Below are positions 33,562 to 39,987 of a stretch of DNA of 39,987 nucleotides, in pieces. The stretch is taken from assembly GCA_030647265.1 (NCBI GenBank), contig JAUSJM010000008.1, forward strand, positions 1 to 39,987, in the 5' to 3' direction. The translations under genes were made by a program, and so were the position numbers. This DNA is from a bacterium. GTDB lineage: Bacteria; Patescibacteriota; Microgenomatia; Daviesbacterales; UBA10151. The notes under the pieces are model-generated. The model was given only the letters and a program-made list of their open reading frames with translations. It was not told the DNA's origin and ran no database searches. Every line of letters begins with the position of its first letter. Within the stretch, counting starts at the first letter, position 1.

Positions 33562-34548
33562 CTAAGTAGCTAAAACATTTCTTAGTTTTTCTAAACTATC
33601 AAAGTCATGGATAGAAACAGGAAGAATTTTTCTTTTAAATTTCTTAAGGGCTTGGCTTTTTGCCTTCACCTCATCCCCAGAGACTAAATCAGTTTTAGTC
33701 AGCAGGATGATCTCTTTTTTCTTTAAAAGTTCTAGGCTAAATTTTTTCATCTCATCTCTGATGGTTTGATAATCCCTTAATACATCTTCAGATTCTGAGG
33801 AAATACAGTGAAGTAATAATCCTACCTTCTCAATGTGTTTTAAAAACTTAATTCCTAGGCCTTTCCCACTAGATGCTCCTTCTATCAAACCAGGAATGTC
33901 AGCGAGGATTCTTCCACGTCCTGAGCGACCAGAGGGAGTCGAAGGGCTACCTAATACCCCCAAATTAGCTTCTAGGGTAGTAAAAGGGTAACTGGCTACT
34001 TTGACATTAGCAGAGGTTAACTCATTCAACAAACTGCTTTTCCCAGCATTAGGCAGTCCTATTAATCCAAAATCAGCAATCAGTCTTAAAACCAGCTTGA
34101 GATGTTTTTCTTCTCCCGGTAAACCTTTTTGGGCTACCCTGGGAGTAGTATTCCGGGAATTAGCCAGTTCAGCATTCCCCTTGCCTCCCTTACCCCCCTT
34201 ACAAAATAAAATATACTGATTTAAATCATTTAAGTCTACTTCTTCACCATTAACCTTATCTATAATTAAAGTCCCCATTGGTAAAGTTATTGCTAAGTCT
34301 TTTCCATCCAGACCAGACTTTTTATTTCCTCCCCCCATAGCTCCATTTTCAGCTGCCAGAACTTTAGTCTTGGAAAACTGGTTTAAGGCTGTTAAATCCG
34401 AGGAAACTTTAATATAAAGATCTCCACCTCGTCCTCCATTCCCCCCATCAGGCCCACCTTTTTGATTTCTGGAAGGCACAAAAGAGACTTTACCAGCTCC
34501 CCCATGTCCCGCCCTAAAAATAACGCTCTCCACTTCATCAATTAGCAT
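33562..34548 (-). CDS. obg: Obg/CgtA GTPase
   Basis: 328 residues. Glycine-rich Obg fold (VIFRAGHGGAGKVSFVPSRNQKGGPDGGNGGRGG) at residues 1-155, then the G domain with GLPNAGKSSL, DIPGLIEGAS and LTKTDL. The optional C-terminal OCT domain is absent. It acts in 50S ribosome assembly. Between the G2 strand and the G3 motif is an extra GSPSTPSGRSGRGR, encoded by a REP-like sequence. It starts directly after the htpX stop with AAGGTG as SD; last gene of polX-lemA-htpX-obg. Confidence 0.95.
   Translation of the reverse strand: MLIDEVESVIFRAGHGGAGKVSFVPSRNQKGGPDGGNGGRGGDLYIKVSSDLTALNQFSKTKVLAAENGAMGGGNKKSGLDGKDLAITLPMGTLIIDKVNGEEVDLNDLNQYILFCKGGKGGKGNAELANSRNTTPRVAQKGLPGEEKHLKLVLRLIADFGLIGLPNAGKSSLLNELTSANVKVASYPFTTLEANLGVLGSPSTPSGRSGRGRILADIPGLIEGASSGKGLGIKFLKHIEKVGLLLHCISSESEDVLRDYQTIRDEMKKFSLELLKKKEIILLTKTDLVSGDEVKAKSQALKKFKRKILPVSIHDFDSLEKLRNVLAT
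33920..33946 (+). repeat. REP-like sequence inserted in frame in obg
   Basis: 27 bases beginning CCTGAGCGACC and ending AGTCGAAGGG. The outer words CCTGAGC and GTCGAAGGG resemble a repeat common in many bacterial genomes (from memory). Its length is nine codons, and it falls where other Obg proteins have a short loop. Confidence 0.55.
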
Positions 34549-35505
34549 CTACACCTTGCCTTCCATTTGATGGAGAGCTTTAACCCTGTCTTCTATTCTA
34601 GGGTGAGTATTAAATAAACTGGCAAACCAACCAGCTCCGCCCGCGGAGCGAGGCGAGCCGATAGCAGACTGGCCTTTTAGTGGGTTTACGATGTAAAGGT
34701 GGGCTGTACCTCGATTAGCCACTTCCAAAGGCTCTTTATCTCCAGAGATCTTCAATAAAGCACTGGCCAGTCCTTGGGGATATCTGGTAAGGAGAACTCC
34801 TGAGGCATCAGCTAGAAACTCTCTTCTCCTGGATAAAGCCAGTTGAATTAACATGGCCACAATGGGGGCCAATATTGCTGATACTAAAGCCAATATTAAA
34901 AAGATAGTATTACCCTTGTTATCACTGTCATTATCCCTCCCTCCATAGAACATCGATCTTAAGAAAAAATCTGAAAGTAAGGCTATGGTTCCTACTAACA
35001 CTGAAACAACTGTCATCACTAAAGTATCCCTGTTACCAATATGGGACAGTTCATGAGCAATAACACCCTCTAACTCCTGTTTGTTAAGTTTTTGTAAAAT
35101 TCCAGTAGTCAAGGCAATAGCAGAGTGTTTAGGATCTCGACCTGTGGCAAAAGCATTAGGAGCACTGTCATCTATGGTATAAATTTTAGGTAAAGGCAAA
35201 CCTCCAGCTATAGTTAAGTTCTCTATAAGTCTATAAAGCTCTTTGTTACTTTTTTCATCAACAGGTTTAGCTCCAGAGATTGCTAAAACTATTTTGTCAG
35301 ACCAATAGTAGGAGATAAAATTCATTACTCCTGCCATAATAAGAGCAAAACCCGTTATACCTAGTCCACCCATCTCTCCATATCCAAACCCCCTGGCAAT
35401 TACATAAATTACTCCCACAGTAAAAAGGGAAAAGAAGAAAAAAATCACCCAGGTTTTAAAGATGTTTTGGGACACATGATCCCAAGCAGTATTAACCGTG
35501 GCCAT
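34549..35505 (-). CDS. htpX: HtpX-like membrane zinc metalloprotease
   Basis: 318 residues. N-terminal hydrophobic segments, the zinc site VIAHELSHIGNRD (HExxH) near residue 145, then two more membrane segments and RRREFLADASG with the third ligand. It degrades damaged membrane proteins. It starts at a TAATG overlap with lemA, a frequent partner. Near the end, GSPRSAGGAG is encoded by the same palindromic element found in uvrA, just before the conserved FNTHPRIEDRVKAL. Confidence 0.95.
   Translation of the reverse strand: MATVNTAWDHVSQNIFKTWVIFFFFSLFTVGVIYVIARGFGYGEMGGLGITGFALIMAGVMNFISYYWSDKIVLAISGAKPVDEKSNKELYRLIENLTIAGGLPLPKIYTIDDSAPNAFATGRDPKHSAIALTTGILQKLNKQELEGVIAHELSHIGNRDTLVMTVVSVLVGTIALLSDFFLRSMFYGGRDNDSDNKGNTIFLILALVSAILAPIVAMLIQLALSRRREFLADASGVLLTRYPQGLASALLKISGDKEPLEVANRGTAHLYIVNPLKGQSAIGSPRSAGGAGWFASLFNTHPRIEDRVKALHQMEGKV
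34634..34658 (+). repeat. 25-bp palindromic element inserted in frame in htpX
   Basis: GCTCCGC, CC, GCGGAGC, then GAGGCGAGC. Compared with the uvrA copy at 2393-2417 it differs at three positions. Two of these pair with each other in the stem (T-A there, C-G here) and the third is in the loop. Both copies are read in the same frame as SPRxAGxAG. Confidence 0.85.
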
Positions 35506-36056
35506 TAGAAGTTTACTTTAACGTCAGCCTTTTCTTCTTCCGTTGCCTTGAAAAACTCCTCCTTAGTAAAACCGAACATATTGGCTATCAAAGCTGAGGG
35601 GAAAGTCTCTATAGTATTGTTTAAATCTAAAACATTGGTGTTATAAAACTGCCTGGAGGCAGCCACTTTGGTTTCTGTGTCAGATAGCTCTTCCTGAAGC
35701 TCTTTAAAATTTTCTGTAGCTCTAAGCTGAGGATAATTCTCAGCTACAGCAAAGAGGGTTTTTAAAGCTCCGCTTAACATATTGTCTGCATCGGCAGCTT
35801 CATGAGGATTTTTAGCATTCATTAGAGAAGTTCTAGCTTTAGTCACATTCTCCAGCACTTCCTTCTCGTGTTTGGCATAACCTTTAACTGTCTCCACCAG
35901 GTTGGGAATTAAAGAAGAGCGTCTTTTCAGTTGGACATCTATTTGGGACCAGGCCTCACGGACTCTGTTTCTTAAAGTTACCAGAGAGTTATAGGTAGAA
36001 AGAAGCCAAACCAGGAAAACAAAAATTATACCAGCAATAATATAAAAAGTAGTCAT
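35505..36056 (-). CDS. lemA: LemA family protein
   Basis: 183 residues: one N-terminal membrane segment, then long helices. [43 protein letters not shown] is the family signature, and [27 protein letters not shown] the C-terminal one. Function unclear, often next to htpX as here. AGGTAG serves as SD before the ATG, 9 bases after the polX stop. Confidence 0.95.
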   Translation of the reverse strand: MTTFYIIAGIIFVFLVWLLSTYNSLVTLRNRVREAWSQIDVQLKRRSSLIPNLVETVKGYAKHEKEVLENVTKARTSLMNAKNPHEAADADNMLSGALKTLFAVAENYPQLRATENFKELQEELSDTETKVAASRQFYNTNVLDLNNTIETFPSALIANMFGFTKEEFFKATEEEKADVKVNF

Positions 36057-36065
36057 TTTTACTAC

Positions 36066-37838
36066 CTATATTTTACTCCATCTAGCAAACCTTGTCCACT
36101 CCCAACTGTTAATAACGTCTTCCTTAGTCAACCAAGCCCGTCTTGCTACCGCCACCCCGAAAAACATATTTTCCATGCCTGCTACTTCGTGAGCATCGGT
36201 GTTGATAACAAACTTTACCCCTAAACTTTTAGCCATTCTTACTAACTGGTCAGGAAGATCTAATCTGTCGGGAGAAGCGTTAATCTCTAAAGCAACTCCC
36301 TTGGAGGCAGCCAGCTTAAAAATTACCTCCCAGTCAATATCTGATTCCGGCCTTTTCTCAATCAGCCTGTTGGTAGGGTGTCCCAAAACTTTTACATAGG
36401 GATTCTCTAAAGCTTTCAGCAGCCTTTTAGTCATCCTAACTTTCGGCATATCATGAACCGAATGAACACTGGCAATAACAAAATCCAACTCTTTCAGACC
36501 TTCCTCAGGCACTGACAAAGTCCCATCAAGAAGAATATCCACTTCGAGTAAATTTAGTACCCGAATGGATTTATAAGAGTAATTTTGTTGTTCAATCAAC
36601 TTTTTATGCTTCTTAATAAGGTCAACTATCTGCCTGGGTGAATGCTTTTTCAGGCTTGGTGAATGGTCAGAGATCCCAATATACTTGTACCCTAAACTCT
36701 TGCCTTTTTGGACGATTTCCGAAAGATCATTTTCTCCCAGGTCATGTGATGGTTCAATATCAAAACTGTCATGGAGGTGTAAATCACCATTTATATCTTT
36801 TATCTCTACTAACTTGGGGAGCTGATGCTTCAAAGCAGCCTCGATCTCTCCATTATCTTCTCTTATCTCAGGAGGAGGAATATCCATTCCCAGTAATTGA
36901 TAGAATTCTTTTTCAGTTTTTGTTGGGATAACTTTTGAATTCTGACCTTCACTTTTGACTTTTGAGTTTCGAGTTTTGACTTTTCTTATTCCATATTCTG
37001 ATAAAGAAAATCCCTTATGTTCTGCCAAAGTTCTCAGATGGATATTATGAGCTTTGGAACCGGTAAAGTGTTGAAGGAGTGCTCCAAAGCTTTGGGGATC
37101 AGCAATCAAAAAGTCCAACCTCAGGCCGAAGTTTGTCAGCAGTGAGACTTTTCTCTCACCTTGGTCTAAAACCTGGGCAGCACCGGGCATTTCAGAGATA
37201 TAATTACTGATCTTTTGAGGGTTATTTGAGGCCACGGCAAAATCCAAATCCCCCACGGTGGCTACCATCCTCCTCAGACTTCCTAAAACTTCCGCCTGCT
37301 CAACTTCCGGGCTTTTCTTTAAGTAATCTAAAACCTTTTGAGCCTGGGTAAAAGCATAGGGTAGAAGCATCCTGTCACTTTTAGCTTTTGAATTATTCTT
37401 TAAGGAGATTAAAATCTTCAGGGCCAGCTTCTCTGAGAATCCCGCTTTCACCAAAGAACCTGACTCCAGCTTCTCCCTAAGATCCTCCCTATCCTTAACT
37501 CCCAGTTTAGACAGCTCCCAGGCTATTTTGGGGCCTATTCCCGAAAGTCCTAAAACCTCAAAGAAACCTTGGGGGATACTTTTTTTAATCTCTTCCCAAT
37601 GTTTCACTTTCCCAGTCGTAAAAAGCTCTTCTAAGTGAGATCGTAAACTCTTTCCAATCCCTGGGATCTGTTCTAAGCGTTCCTCCTCCCATAGATCATG
37701 AAGTTCAGATGTAGCATGCTCCACAGTTGCAGCAGCATTCTCATAAGCTCTTATCTGAAAGAGATTTCCTCTCTTGATAGTATAAGCAGCAGCTACCTCC
37801 CGAAGTTTCTTAGCTATCTGCCCATTGGTAAAAACCAT
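36066..37838 (-). CDS. polX: PolX-type DNA polymerase with C-terminal PHP domain
   Basis: 590 residues from the preferred start. Helix-hairpin-helix region (IPGIGKSLRSHLEEL, LSGIGPKIAWELSKLG), then the family X nucleotidyltransferase (GSLRRMVATVGDLDFAV, LRLDFLIA). A PHP exonuclease domain follows (NGDLHLHDSFD, GISDHSPSL, GHPTNR, EINASPDRLD, INTDAHE). It acts in base-excision repair. The ORF track starts at 37895, but the ATG at 37838 (MVFTNGQIAKKL) has TGGTATATT 6 bases upstream and fits the family's start. An inter-domain stretch (KVKTRNSKVKSEGQNSKV) is encoded by a TCAAAAGT word repeat (36931-36984). Confidence 0.93.
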   Translation of the reverse strand: MVFTNGQIAKKLREVAAAYTIKRGNLFQIRAYENAAATVEHATSELHDLWEEERLEQIPGIGKSLRSHLEELFTTGKVKHWEEIKKSIPQGFFEVLGLSGIGPKIAWELSKLGVKDREDLREKLESGSLVKAGFSEKLALKILISLKNNSKAKSDRMLLPYAFTQAQKVLDYLKKSPEVEQAEVLGSLRRMVATVGDLDFAVASNNPQKISNYISEMPGAAQVLDQGERKVSLLTNFGLRLDFLIADPQSFGALLQHFTGSKAHNIHLRTLAEHKGFSLSEYGIRKVKTRNSKVKSEGQNSKVIPTKTEKEFYQLLGMDIPPPEIREDNGEIEAALKHQLPKLVEIKDINGDLHLHDSFDIEPSHDLGENDLSEIVQKGKSLGYKYIGISDHSPSLKKHSPRQIVDLIKKHKKLIEQQNYSYKSIRVLNLLEVDILLDGTLSVPEEGLKELDFVIASVHSVHDMPKVRMTKRLLKALENPYVKVLGHPTNRLIEKRPESDIDWEVIFKLAASKGVALEINASPDRLDLPDQLVRMAKSLGVKFVINTDAHEVAGMENMFFGVAVARRAWLTKEDVINSWEWTRFARWSKI

Positions 37839-37844
37839 AGCTTT

Positions 37845-37853
37845 AATATACCA
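37845..37853 (-). promoter_or_regulatory. Extended -10 promoter of polX
   Basis: Minus strand TGGTATATT, 6 bases, ATG. Back to back with the tRNA-Asp promoter. Confidence 0.6.
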
Positions 37854-37860
37854 CTTTTGA

Positions 37861-37889
37861 TTGACCCTACCTAGGAGCTTTGGTACAAT
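37861..37889 (+). promoter_or_regulatory. tRNA-Asp promoter
   Basis: TTGACC, 17 bases, TACAAT with a TGG extension. The tRNA starts 20 bases after the -10. Confidence 0.75.
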
Positions 37890-37908
37890 ATGCAAGTTCC
37901 AAACTCTT

Positions 37909-37982
37909 GGGATCGTAGCTCAGTTGGTTAGAGCGCTTCCCTGTCACGGAAGAGGTCGGGGGTTCGAGTCCCCTCGGTCCCG
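37909..37982 (+). tRNA. tRNA-Asp (anticodon GTC)
   Basis: 74 bases. Acceptor GGGATCG with CGGTCCC, D arm GCTC...GAGC, anticodon stem CTTCC/GGAAG with loop CTGTCAC (GTC), T arm GGGGGTTCGAGTCCCC. Discriminator G, no encoded CCA. No 94-bp repeat follows it, unlike the Lys and Glu genes. Confidence 0.97.
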
Positions 37983-38071
37983 CATAGGCACGAATAAACA
38001 ATATCTACTCAATTATCGAGATAGTTTGAGGCTAAAAGAGTTCCAGTCTTGTTAAGCCTTATACTTATATA

Positions 38072-38080
38072 TGCTATAAT
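38072..38080 (+). promoter_or_regulatory. Extended -10 promoter of the Fic antitoxin gene
   Basis: TGCTATAAT, 6 bases, ATG. Confidence 0.68.
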
Positions 38081-38086
38081 ATCCTT

Positions 38087-38275
38087 ATGACTAGTATCCA
38101 ATTAGTAAATAAAAATAGAGGTCTTATTCAAGCGTTTAGAAACTATCAAAAACGCTATTTAAAATTGGATAAAAAACCTGATATCAAAAAACTTCTTCCT
38201 GAAGATCTTTATCACACGATGCGTCTTGAAGGAGAAAATATTTCTCACAAGCAAGTTCAATCTCTTTTTAGCTAA
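38087..38275 (+). CDS. Probable Fic antitoxin (VbhA-like), 62 aa
   Basis: 62 residues, the size known for VbhA, the class I Fic antitoxin. Residues 44-49 (TMRLEG) match the inhibitory (S/T)xxxE(G/N) motif, whose Glu blocks ATP in the partner's active site, followed by ENISHKQVQSLF as in Fic inhibitory helices. It ends 19 bases before the Fic gene on the same strand. It could instead be the severed N-terminus of a single Fic protein, since class II and III enzymes carry this helix in the same chain. Its own strong promoter and intact start favour a real antitoxin gene. Confidence 0.68.
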   Translation: MTSIQLVNKNRGLIQAFRNYQKRYLKLDKKPDIKKLLPEDLYHTMRLEGENISHKQVQSLFS

Positions 38276-38279
38276 ATTG

Positions 38280-38288
38280 TGCTAGAAT
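38280..38288 (+). promoter_or_regulatory. Possible internal promoter of the Fic gene
   Basis: TGCTAGAAT, 6 bases, GTG. Same spacing as the other leaderless starts, and it would allow the toxin to be made without the antitoxin. Confidence 0.45.
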
Positions 38289-38294
38289 TGAGTT

Positions 38295-38927
38295 GTGACT
38301 AAATCTACTAAACCAAAATCCGCGACTAGCTTTAAAGAAACTGTCTTTGGAATATTATCACGTTCAGAGATTATTAAACTTGAGGCTGAAGGTATTAAAA
38401 AGGCTCAACAATATATTATTAAACTAAGTAGTCAGAAAGTCAAAATCACTCCCCAAATTATTTTAGATCTGCACAAAGAAGGCTTCAGTTTTATATTTCC
38501 AGATTGGGCAGGAAAATTTAGAAAGATTGATGTTACTGTTGGAGAATACGAACCACCACATTTTAGTAAAGCCCCTGAACTTATACAAAATCTTTGTGAT
38601 GATCTTGCAGAAAGACTAAAACACTTACCATCTACTCAAAGTGAGGAATTATTCTTGGCAGAACTGATATCTCTTTTAGCTTGGTTTCAACACCGTTTTG
38701 TCTGGATCCATCCATTTAATGATTATAATGGTAGACTTGCCCGTTTGTTAACTAACTTACTGCTTCTTAATCTAGGATTCCCCATCATAACCATTAAAGC
38801 TGAGACGGGAAAGGATAGGGACAAATATGTTGAAGCTATGAAGGTTGCAGATAATTATGATTTTACTAAGCTAGAAGATCTTCTTACCCAAGCTTTAAAA
38901 ACAAATTTAGAGAGAGTATCAAGTTAA
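38295..38927 (+). CDS. Fic/DOC family AMP-transferase-like protein
   Basis: 210 residues from a GTG. The Fic motif at 139-150 reads HPFNDYNGRLAR; the family consensus is HPFx(D/E)GNGRxxR, so the first Gly of the anion hole is Tyr here. The catalytic His139 and both Arg are kept. The flap region WAGKFRKIDVTVGEYEPPHF near residue 72 positions the target. Such enzymes AMPylate proteins. No inhibitory helix is in this chain; it is in the upstream 62-aa protein. The Tyr may alter the reaction or substrate. Confidence 0.88.
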   Translation: MTKSTKPKSATSFKETVFGILSRSEIIKLEAEGIKKAQQYIIKLSSQKVKITPQIILDLHKEGFSFIFPDWAGKFRKIDVTVGEYEPPHFSKAPELIQNLCDDLAERLKHLPSTQSEELFLAELISLLAWFQHRFVWIHPFNDYNGRLARLLTNLLLLNLGFPIITIKAETGKDRDKYVEAMKVADNYDFTKLEDLLTQALKTNLERVSS

Positions 38928-38936
38928 TTAATCTTG

Positions 38937-39146
38937 CTAATTACGTATAAGTCTCAATATAAAAGGCAAAATCCTTATTGTGGGAAGTTTATATTTATCA
39001 GCAACATAGTAATAATAAGTTTTATATCTTATTTTCAATAAAAGGAGCTTTCCCTCAAATTCAGAATCATTCTTTATATTACAGAGATAATTTCCAACAG
39101 CTCTTTCTACTGCAGGTTCTACTAAAGCCCAATCGTAATCATTCAC
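38937..39146 (-). CDS. Hypothetical 69-aa protein, AT-rich
   Basis: GTG start, reading MNDYDWALVEPAVERAVGNYL and then a Tyr/Lys-rich stretch (YKTYYYYVADKYKL). No family recognised. It starts 12 bases after the 109-aa ORF on the same strand, so the two may form a unit. Strongly AT-rich like its partner, pointing to recent acquisition beside the Fic module and transposase. Confidence 0.45.
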   Translation of the reverse strand: MNDYDWALVEPAVERAVGNYLCNIKNDSEFEGKLLLLKIRYKTYYYYVADKYKLPTIRILPFILRLIRN

Positions 39147-39158
39147 AGCCGTTCTTTG

Positions 39159-39488
39159 CTAATCCTTTTTTTCAAGCATTAAATTAAGTATTTCTTTTTC
39201 TATTTCCAAATAAATAAAAATTCTTTTTCTTTCAACGATGTATTTTGTTACATTCTTAGGTTTTGGAATTTTTTTAGGATATTTACCAGATATAAAATAA
39301 TTTCTCAATAAGTTTATATTCAAGTTCAGAATTTGGCTTAGTCTATTTATAGATTTAATATCTAGCTTTTGACGAGATTTATTTTCTGTCTTAAGTAATT
39401 CGGATATTATATATGCACTATGCGAATATAAAAATAAGGAAAGCCTCACCTTGTTATATGTAATCCTAGTTTTGGGCTTTGTTACCAT
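39159..39488 (-). CDS. Hypothetical 109-aa basic protein, possible HTH
   Basis: Lys/Arg/Asn-rich. The middle, DIKSINRLSQILNLNINLLRNYFISGK, could be a helix-turn-helix, so a small DNA-binding regulator is possible. An extended -10 (TGTTATACT) lies about 40 bases upstream, so this gene would have a leader. AT-rich. The 248 bases between it and the transposase hold that gene's upstream region; I see no clear terminal inverted repeat there. Confidence 0.45.
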   Translation of the reverse strand: MVTKPKTRITYNKVRLSLFLYSHSAYIISELLKTENKSRQKLDIKSINRLSQILNLNINLLRNYFISGKYPKKIPKPKNVTKYIVERKRIFIYLEIEKEILNLMLEKKD

Positions 39489-39736
39489 TGTGCCTGTTAA
39501 GGCAGTAGTCGAAATCGGTCTGAGTATAACAGAAAATCAAGTATTTATACCTAATTGTTGCAAAGTTTTGTACTGGTATATTAAACTCTGATATAGGTGT
39601 TCGATATTTTTACCTTTGAGCCCGTAAACAAAAACATTCCTTGAAAATGGGCTGCACATGCACCCCCTGAAGAAGATGAGAAACATCGGTTACACATCTA
39701 AAGTATAGTTTATTCCTTGGGAGGTGATTTAACTCG

Positions 39737-39987
39737 ATGAAAGTTACTCGCTGGCAACAATTAAAAGCTGCTCCTTTTAGGCAGGCATATTTCTTCCCTA
39801 AGGCTATTTCTGTTAACTGGTACAAAGTGAGAGAGGAAGGTAAAAGAAGGTTATCACCTAAAGCTCAACTTAAACTGGAATGGATTATTTTCTATCACAC
39901 TCAAGCTGGTAAAAATGCTAAAGCCACTGCCACTCATTTTGGGATTACTAGAAAAACTTTCCATAAATGGCTCAAAAGGTATAACCA
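39737..39987 (+). CDS. Transposase/integrase N-terminus (IS481-like HTH), cut by the window edge
   Basis: Not in the ORF track because it runs off the end. From ATG 39737 the frame is open to the edge: MKVTRWQQLKAAPFRQAYFF, then LSPKAQLKLEWIIFYHTQAG and ATHFGITRKTFHKWLKRYN. The last part is a helix-turn-helix that precedes the DDE (rve) domain in IS481/IS3-type transposases common in CPR genomes. A strong SD, GGGAGGTGAT, lies 8 bases upstream, unlike the host's leaderless starts. Catalytic domain not visible. Confidence 0.75.
   Translation, partial: MKVTRWQQLKAAPFRQAYFFPKAISVNWYKVREEGKRRLSPKAQLKLEWIIFYHTQAGKNAKATATHFGITRKTFHKWLKRYN

Noticed and set aside
38087-38275. Simple N-terminal fragment of a frameshifted Fic gene
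   Set aside because: It has its own start and extended -10 promoter and a length typical of class I antitoxins; kept as the alternative in the feature entry.
39610-39825. 71-aa minus-strand ORF
   Set aside because: Antisense to the transposase start and its SD; no recognisable protein features.

Overview
The window reads as a chromosomal segment of a Patescibacteria/CPR bacterium, most likely Microgenomates-like. This is inferred from gene families and style; there is no rRNA to confirm it. Genes are compact and often overlap by 1-17 bases. The window carries a cysteine-rich repeat protein typical of CPR genomes, a DUF433/DUF5615 pair, a solitary VirB4/VirD4-like ATPase, and tRNA genes without encoded CCA. 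TAA, TAG and TGA all end intact genes here (TAG ends htpX, TGA ends lexA), so the standard bacterial code applies.

Layout. 1-5.2 kb: a repair operon on the minus strand (uvrB, a 100-aa unknown, uvrA), in which uvrA is broken by one in-frame TAG. 5.2-10.2 kb: a T4SS-like ATPase, a DUF433/DUF5615 toxin-antitoxin-like pair, a zinc-ribbon plus Cys-rich pair, and lexA. 10.3-15.2 kb: a GH63-like glycosidase convergent with a GT2/GT4/GT4 glycosyltransferase operon. 15.3-20.4 kb: DedA, rsmI, a PEP-synthase-like protein without the phosphohistidine domain, and an envelope cluster (DUF192, nuclease, CvpA-CAP fusion). 20.5-23.4 kb: an ABC-2 exporter, a decayed ECF sigma factor, an RRM protein with a long structured leader, and tRNA-Lys and tRNA-Glu, each followed by a terminator and a near-identical 94-bp repeat that ends in a copy of that tRNA's 3' end. 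23.4-33 kb: yraN, an FMN-binding protein, an alpha/beta-hydrolase remnant, then gatC-gatA-gatB-dnaE and rplS-rnhB. 33-38 kb: an unknown gene, polX-lemA-htpX-obg, and tRNA-Asp. 38-40 kb: a class-I-like Fic module with a separate 62-aa antitoxin, two AT-rich unknowns, and the start of a transposase.

Two signals run through the whole window. First, many transcription-unit starts have a -10 hexamer, often extended (TGn), lying 6-7 bases before the start codon, with no room for a Shine-Dalgarno sequence. This predicts leaderless mRNAs, while operon-internal genes, the RRM gene and the transposase keep clear SD sequences. Second, small repeats sit in frame inside conserved enzymes. A 25-bp palindromic element occurs in both uvrA and htpX, in the same reading frame and with a compensatory stem change. 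A different REP-like sequence sits in obg, and short word repeats lie in gatA, gatB and polX. Related GAGCGAAGC-type elements lie between gatA and gatB and beside the tRNAs.
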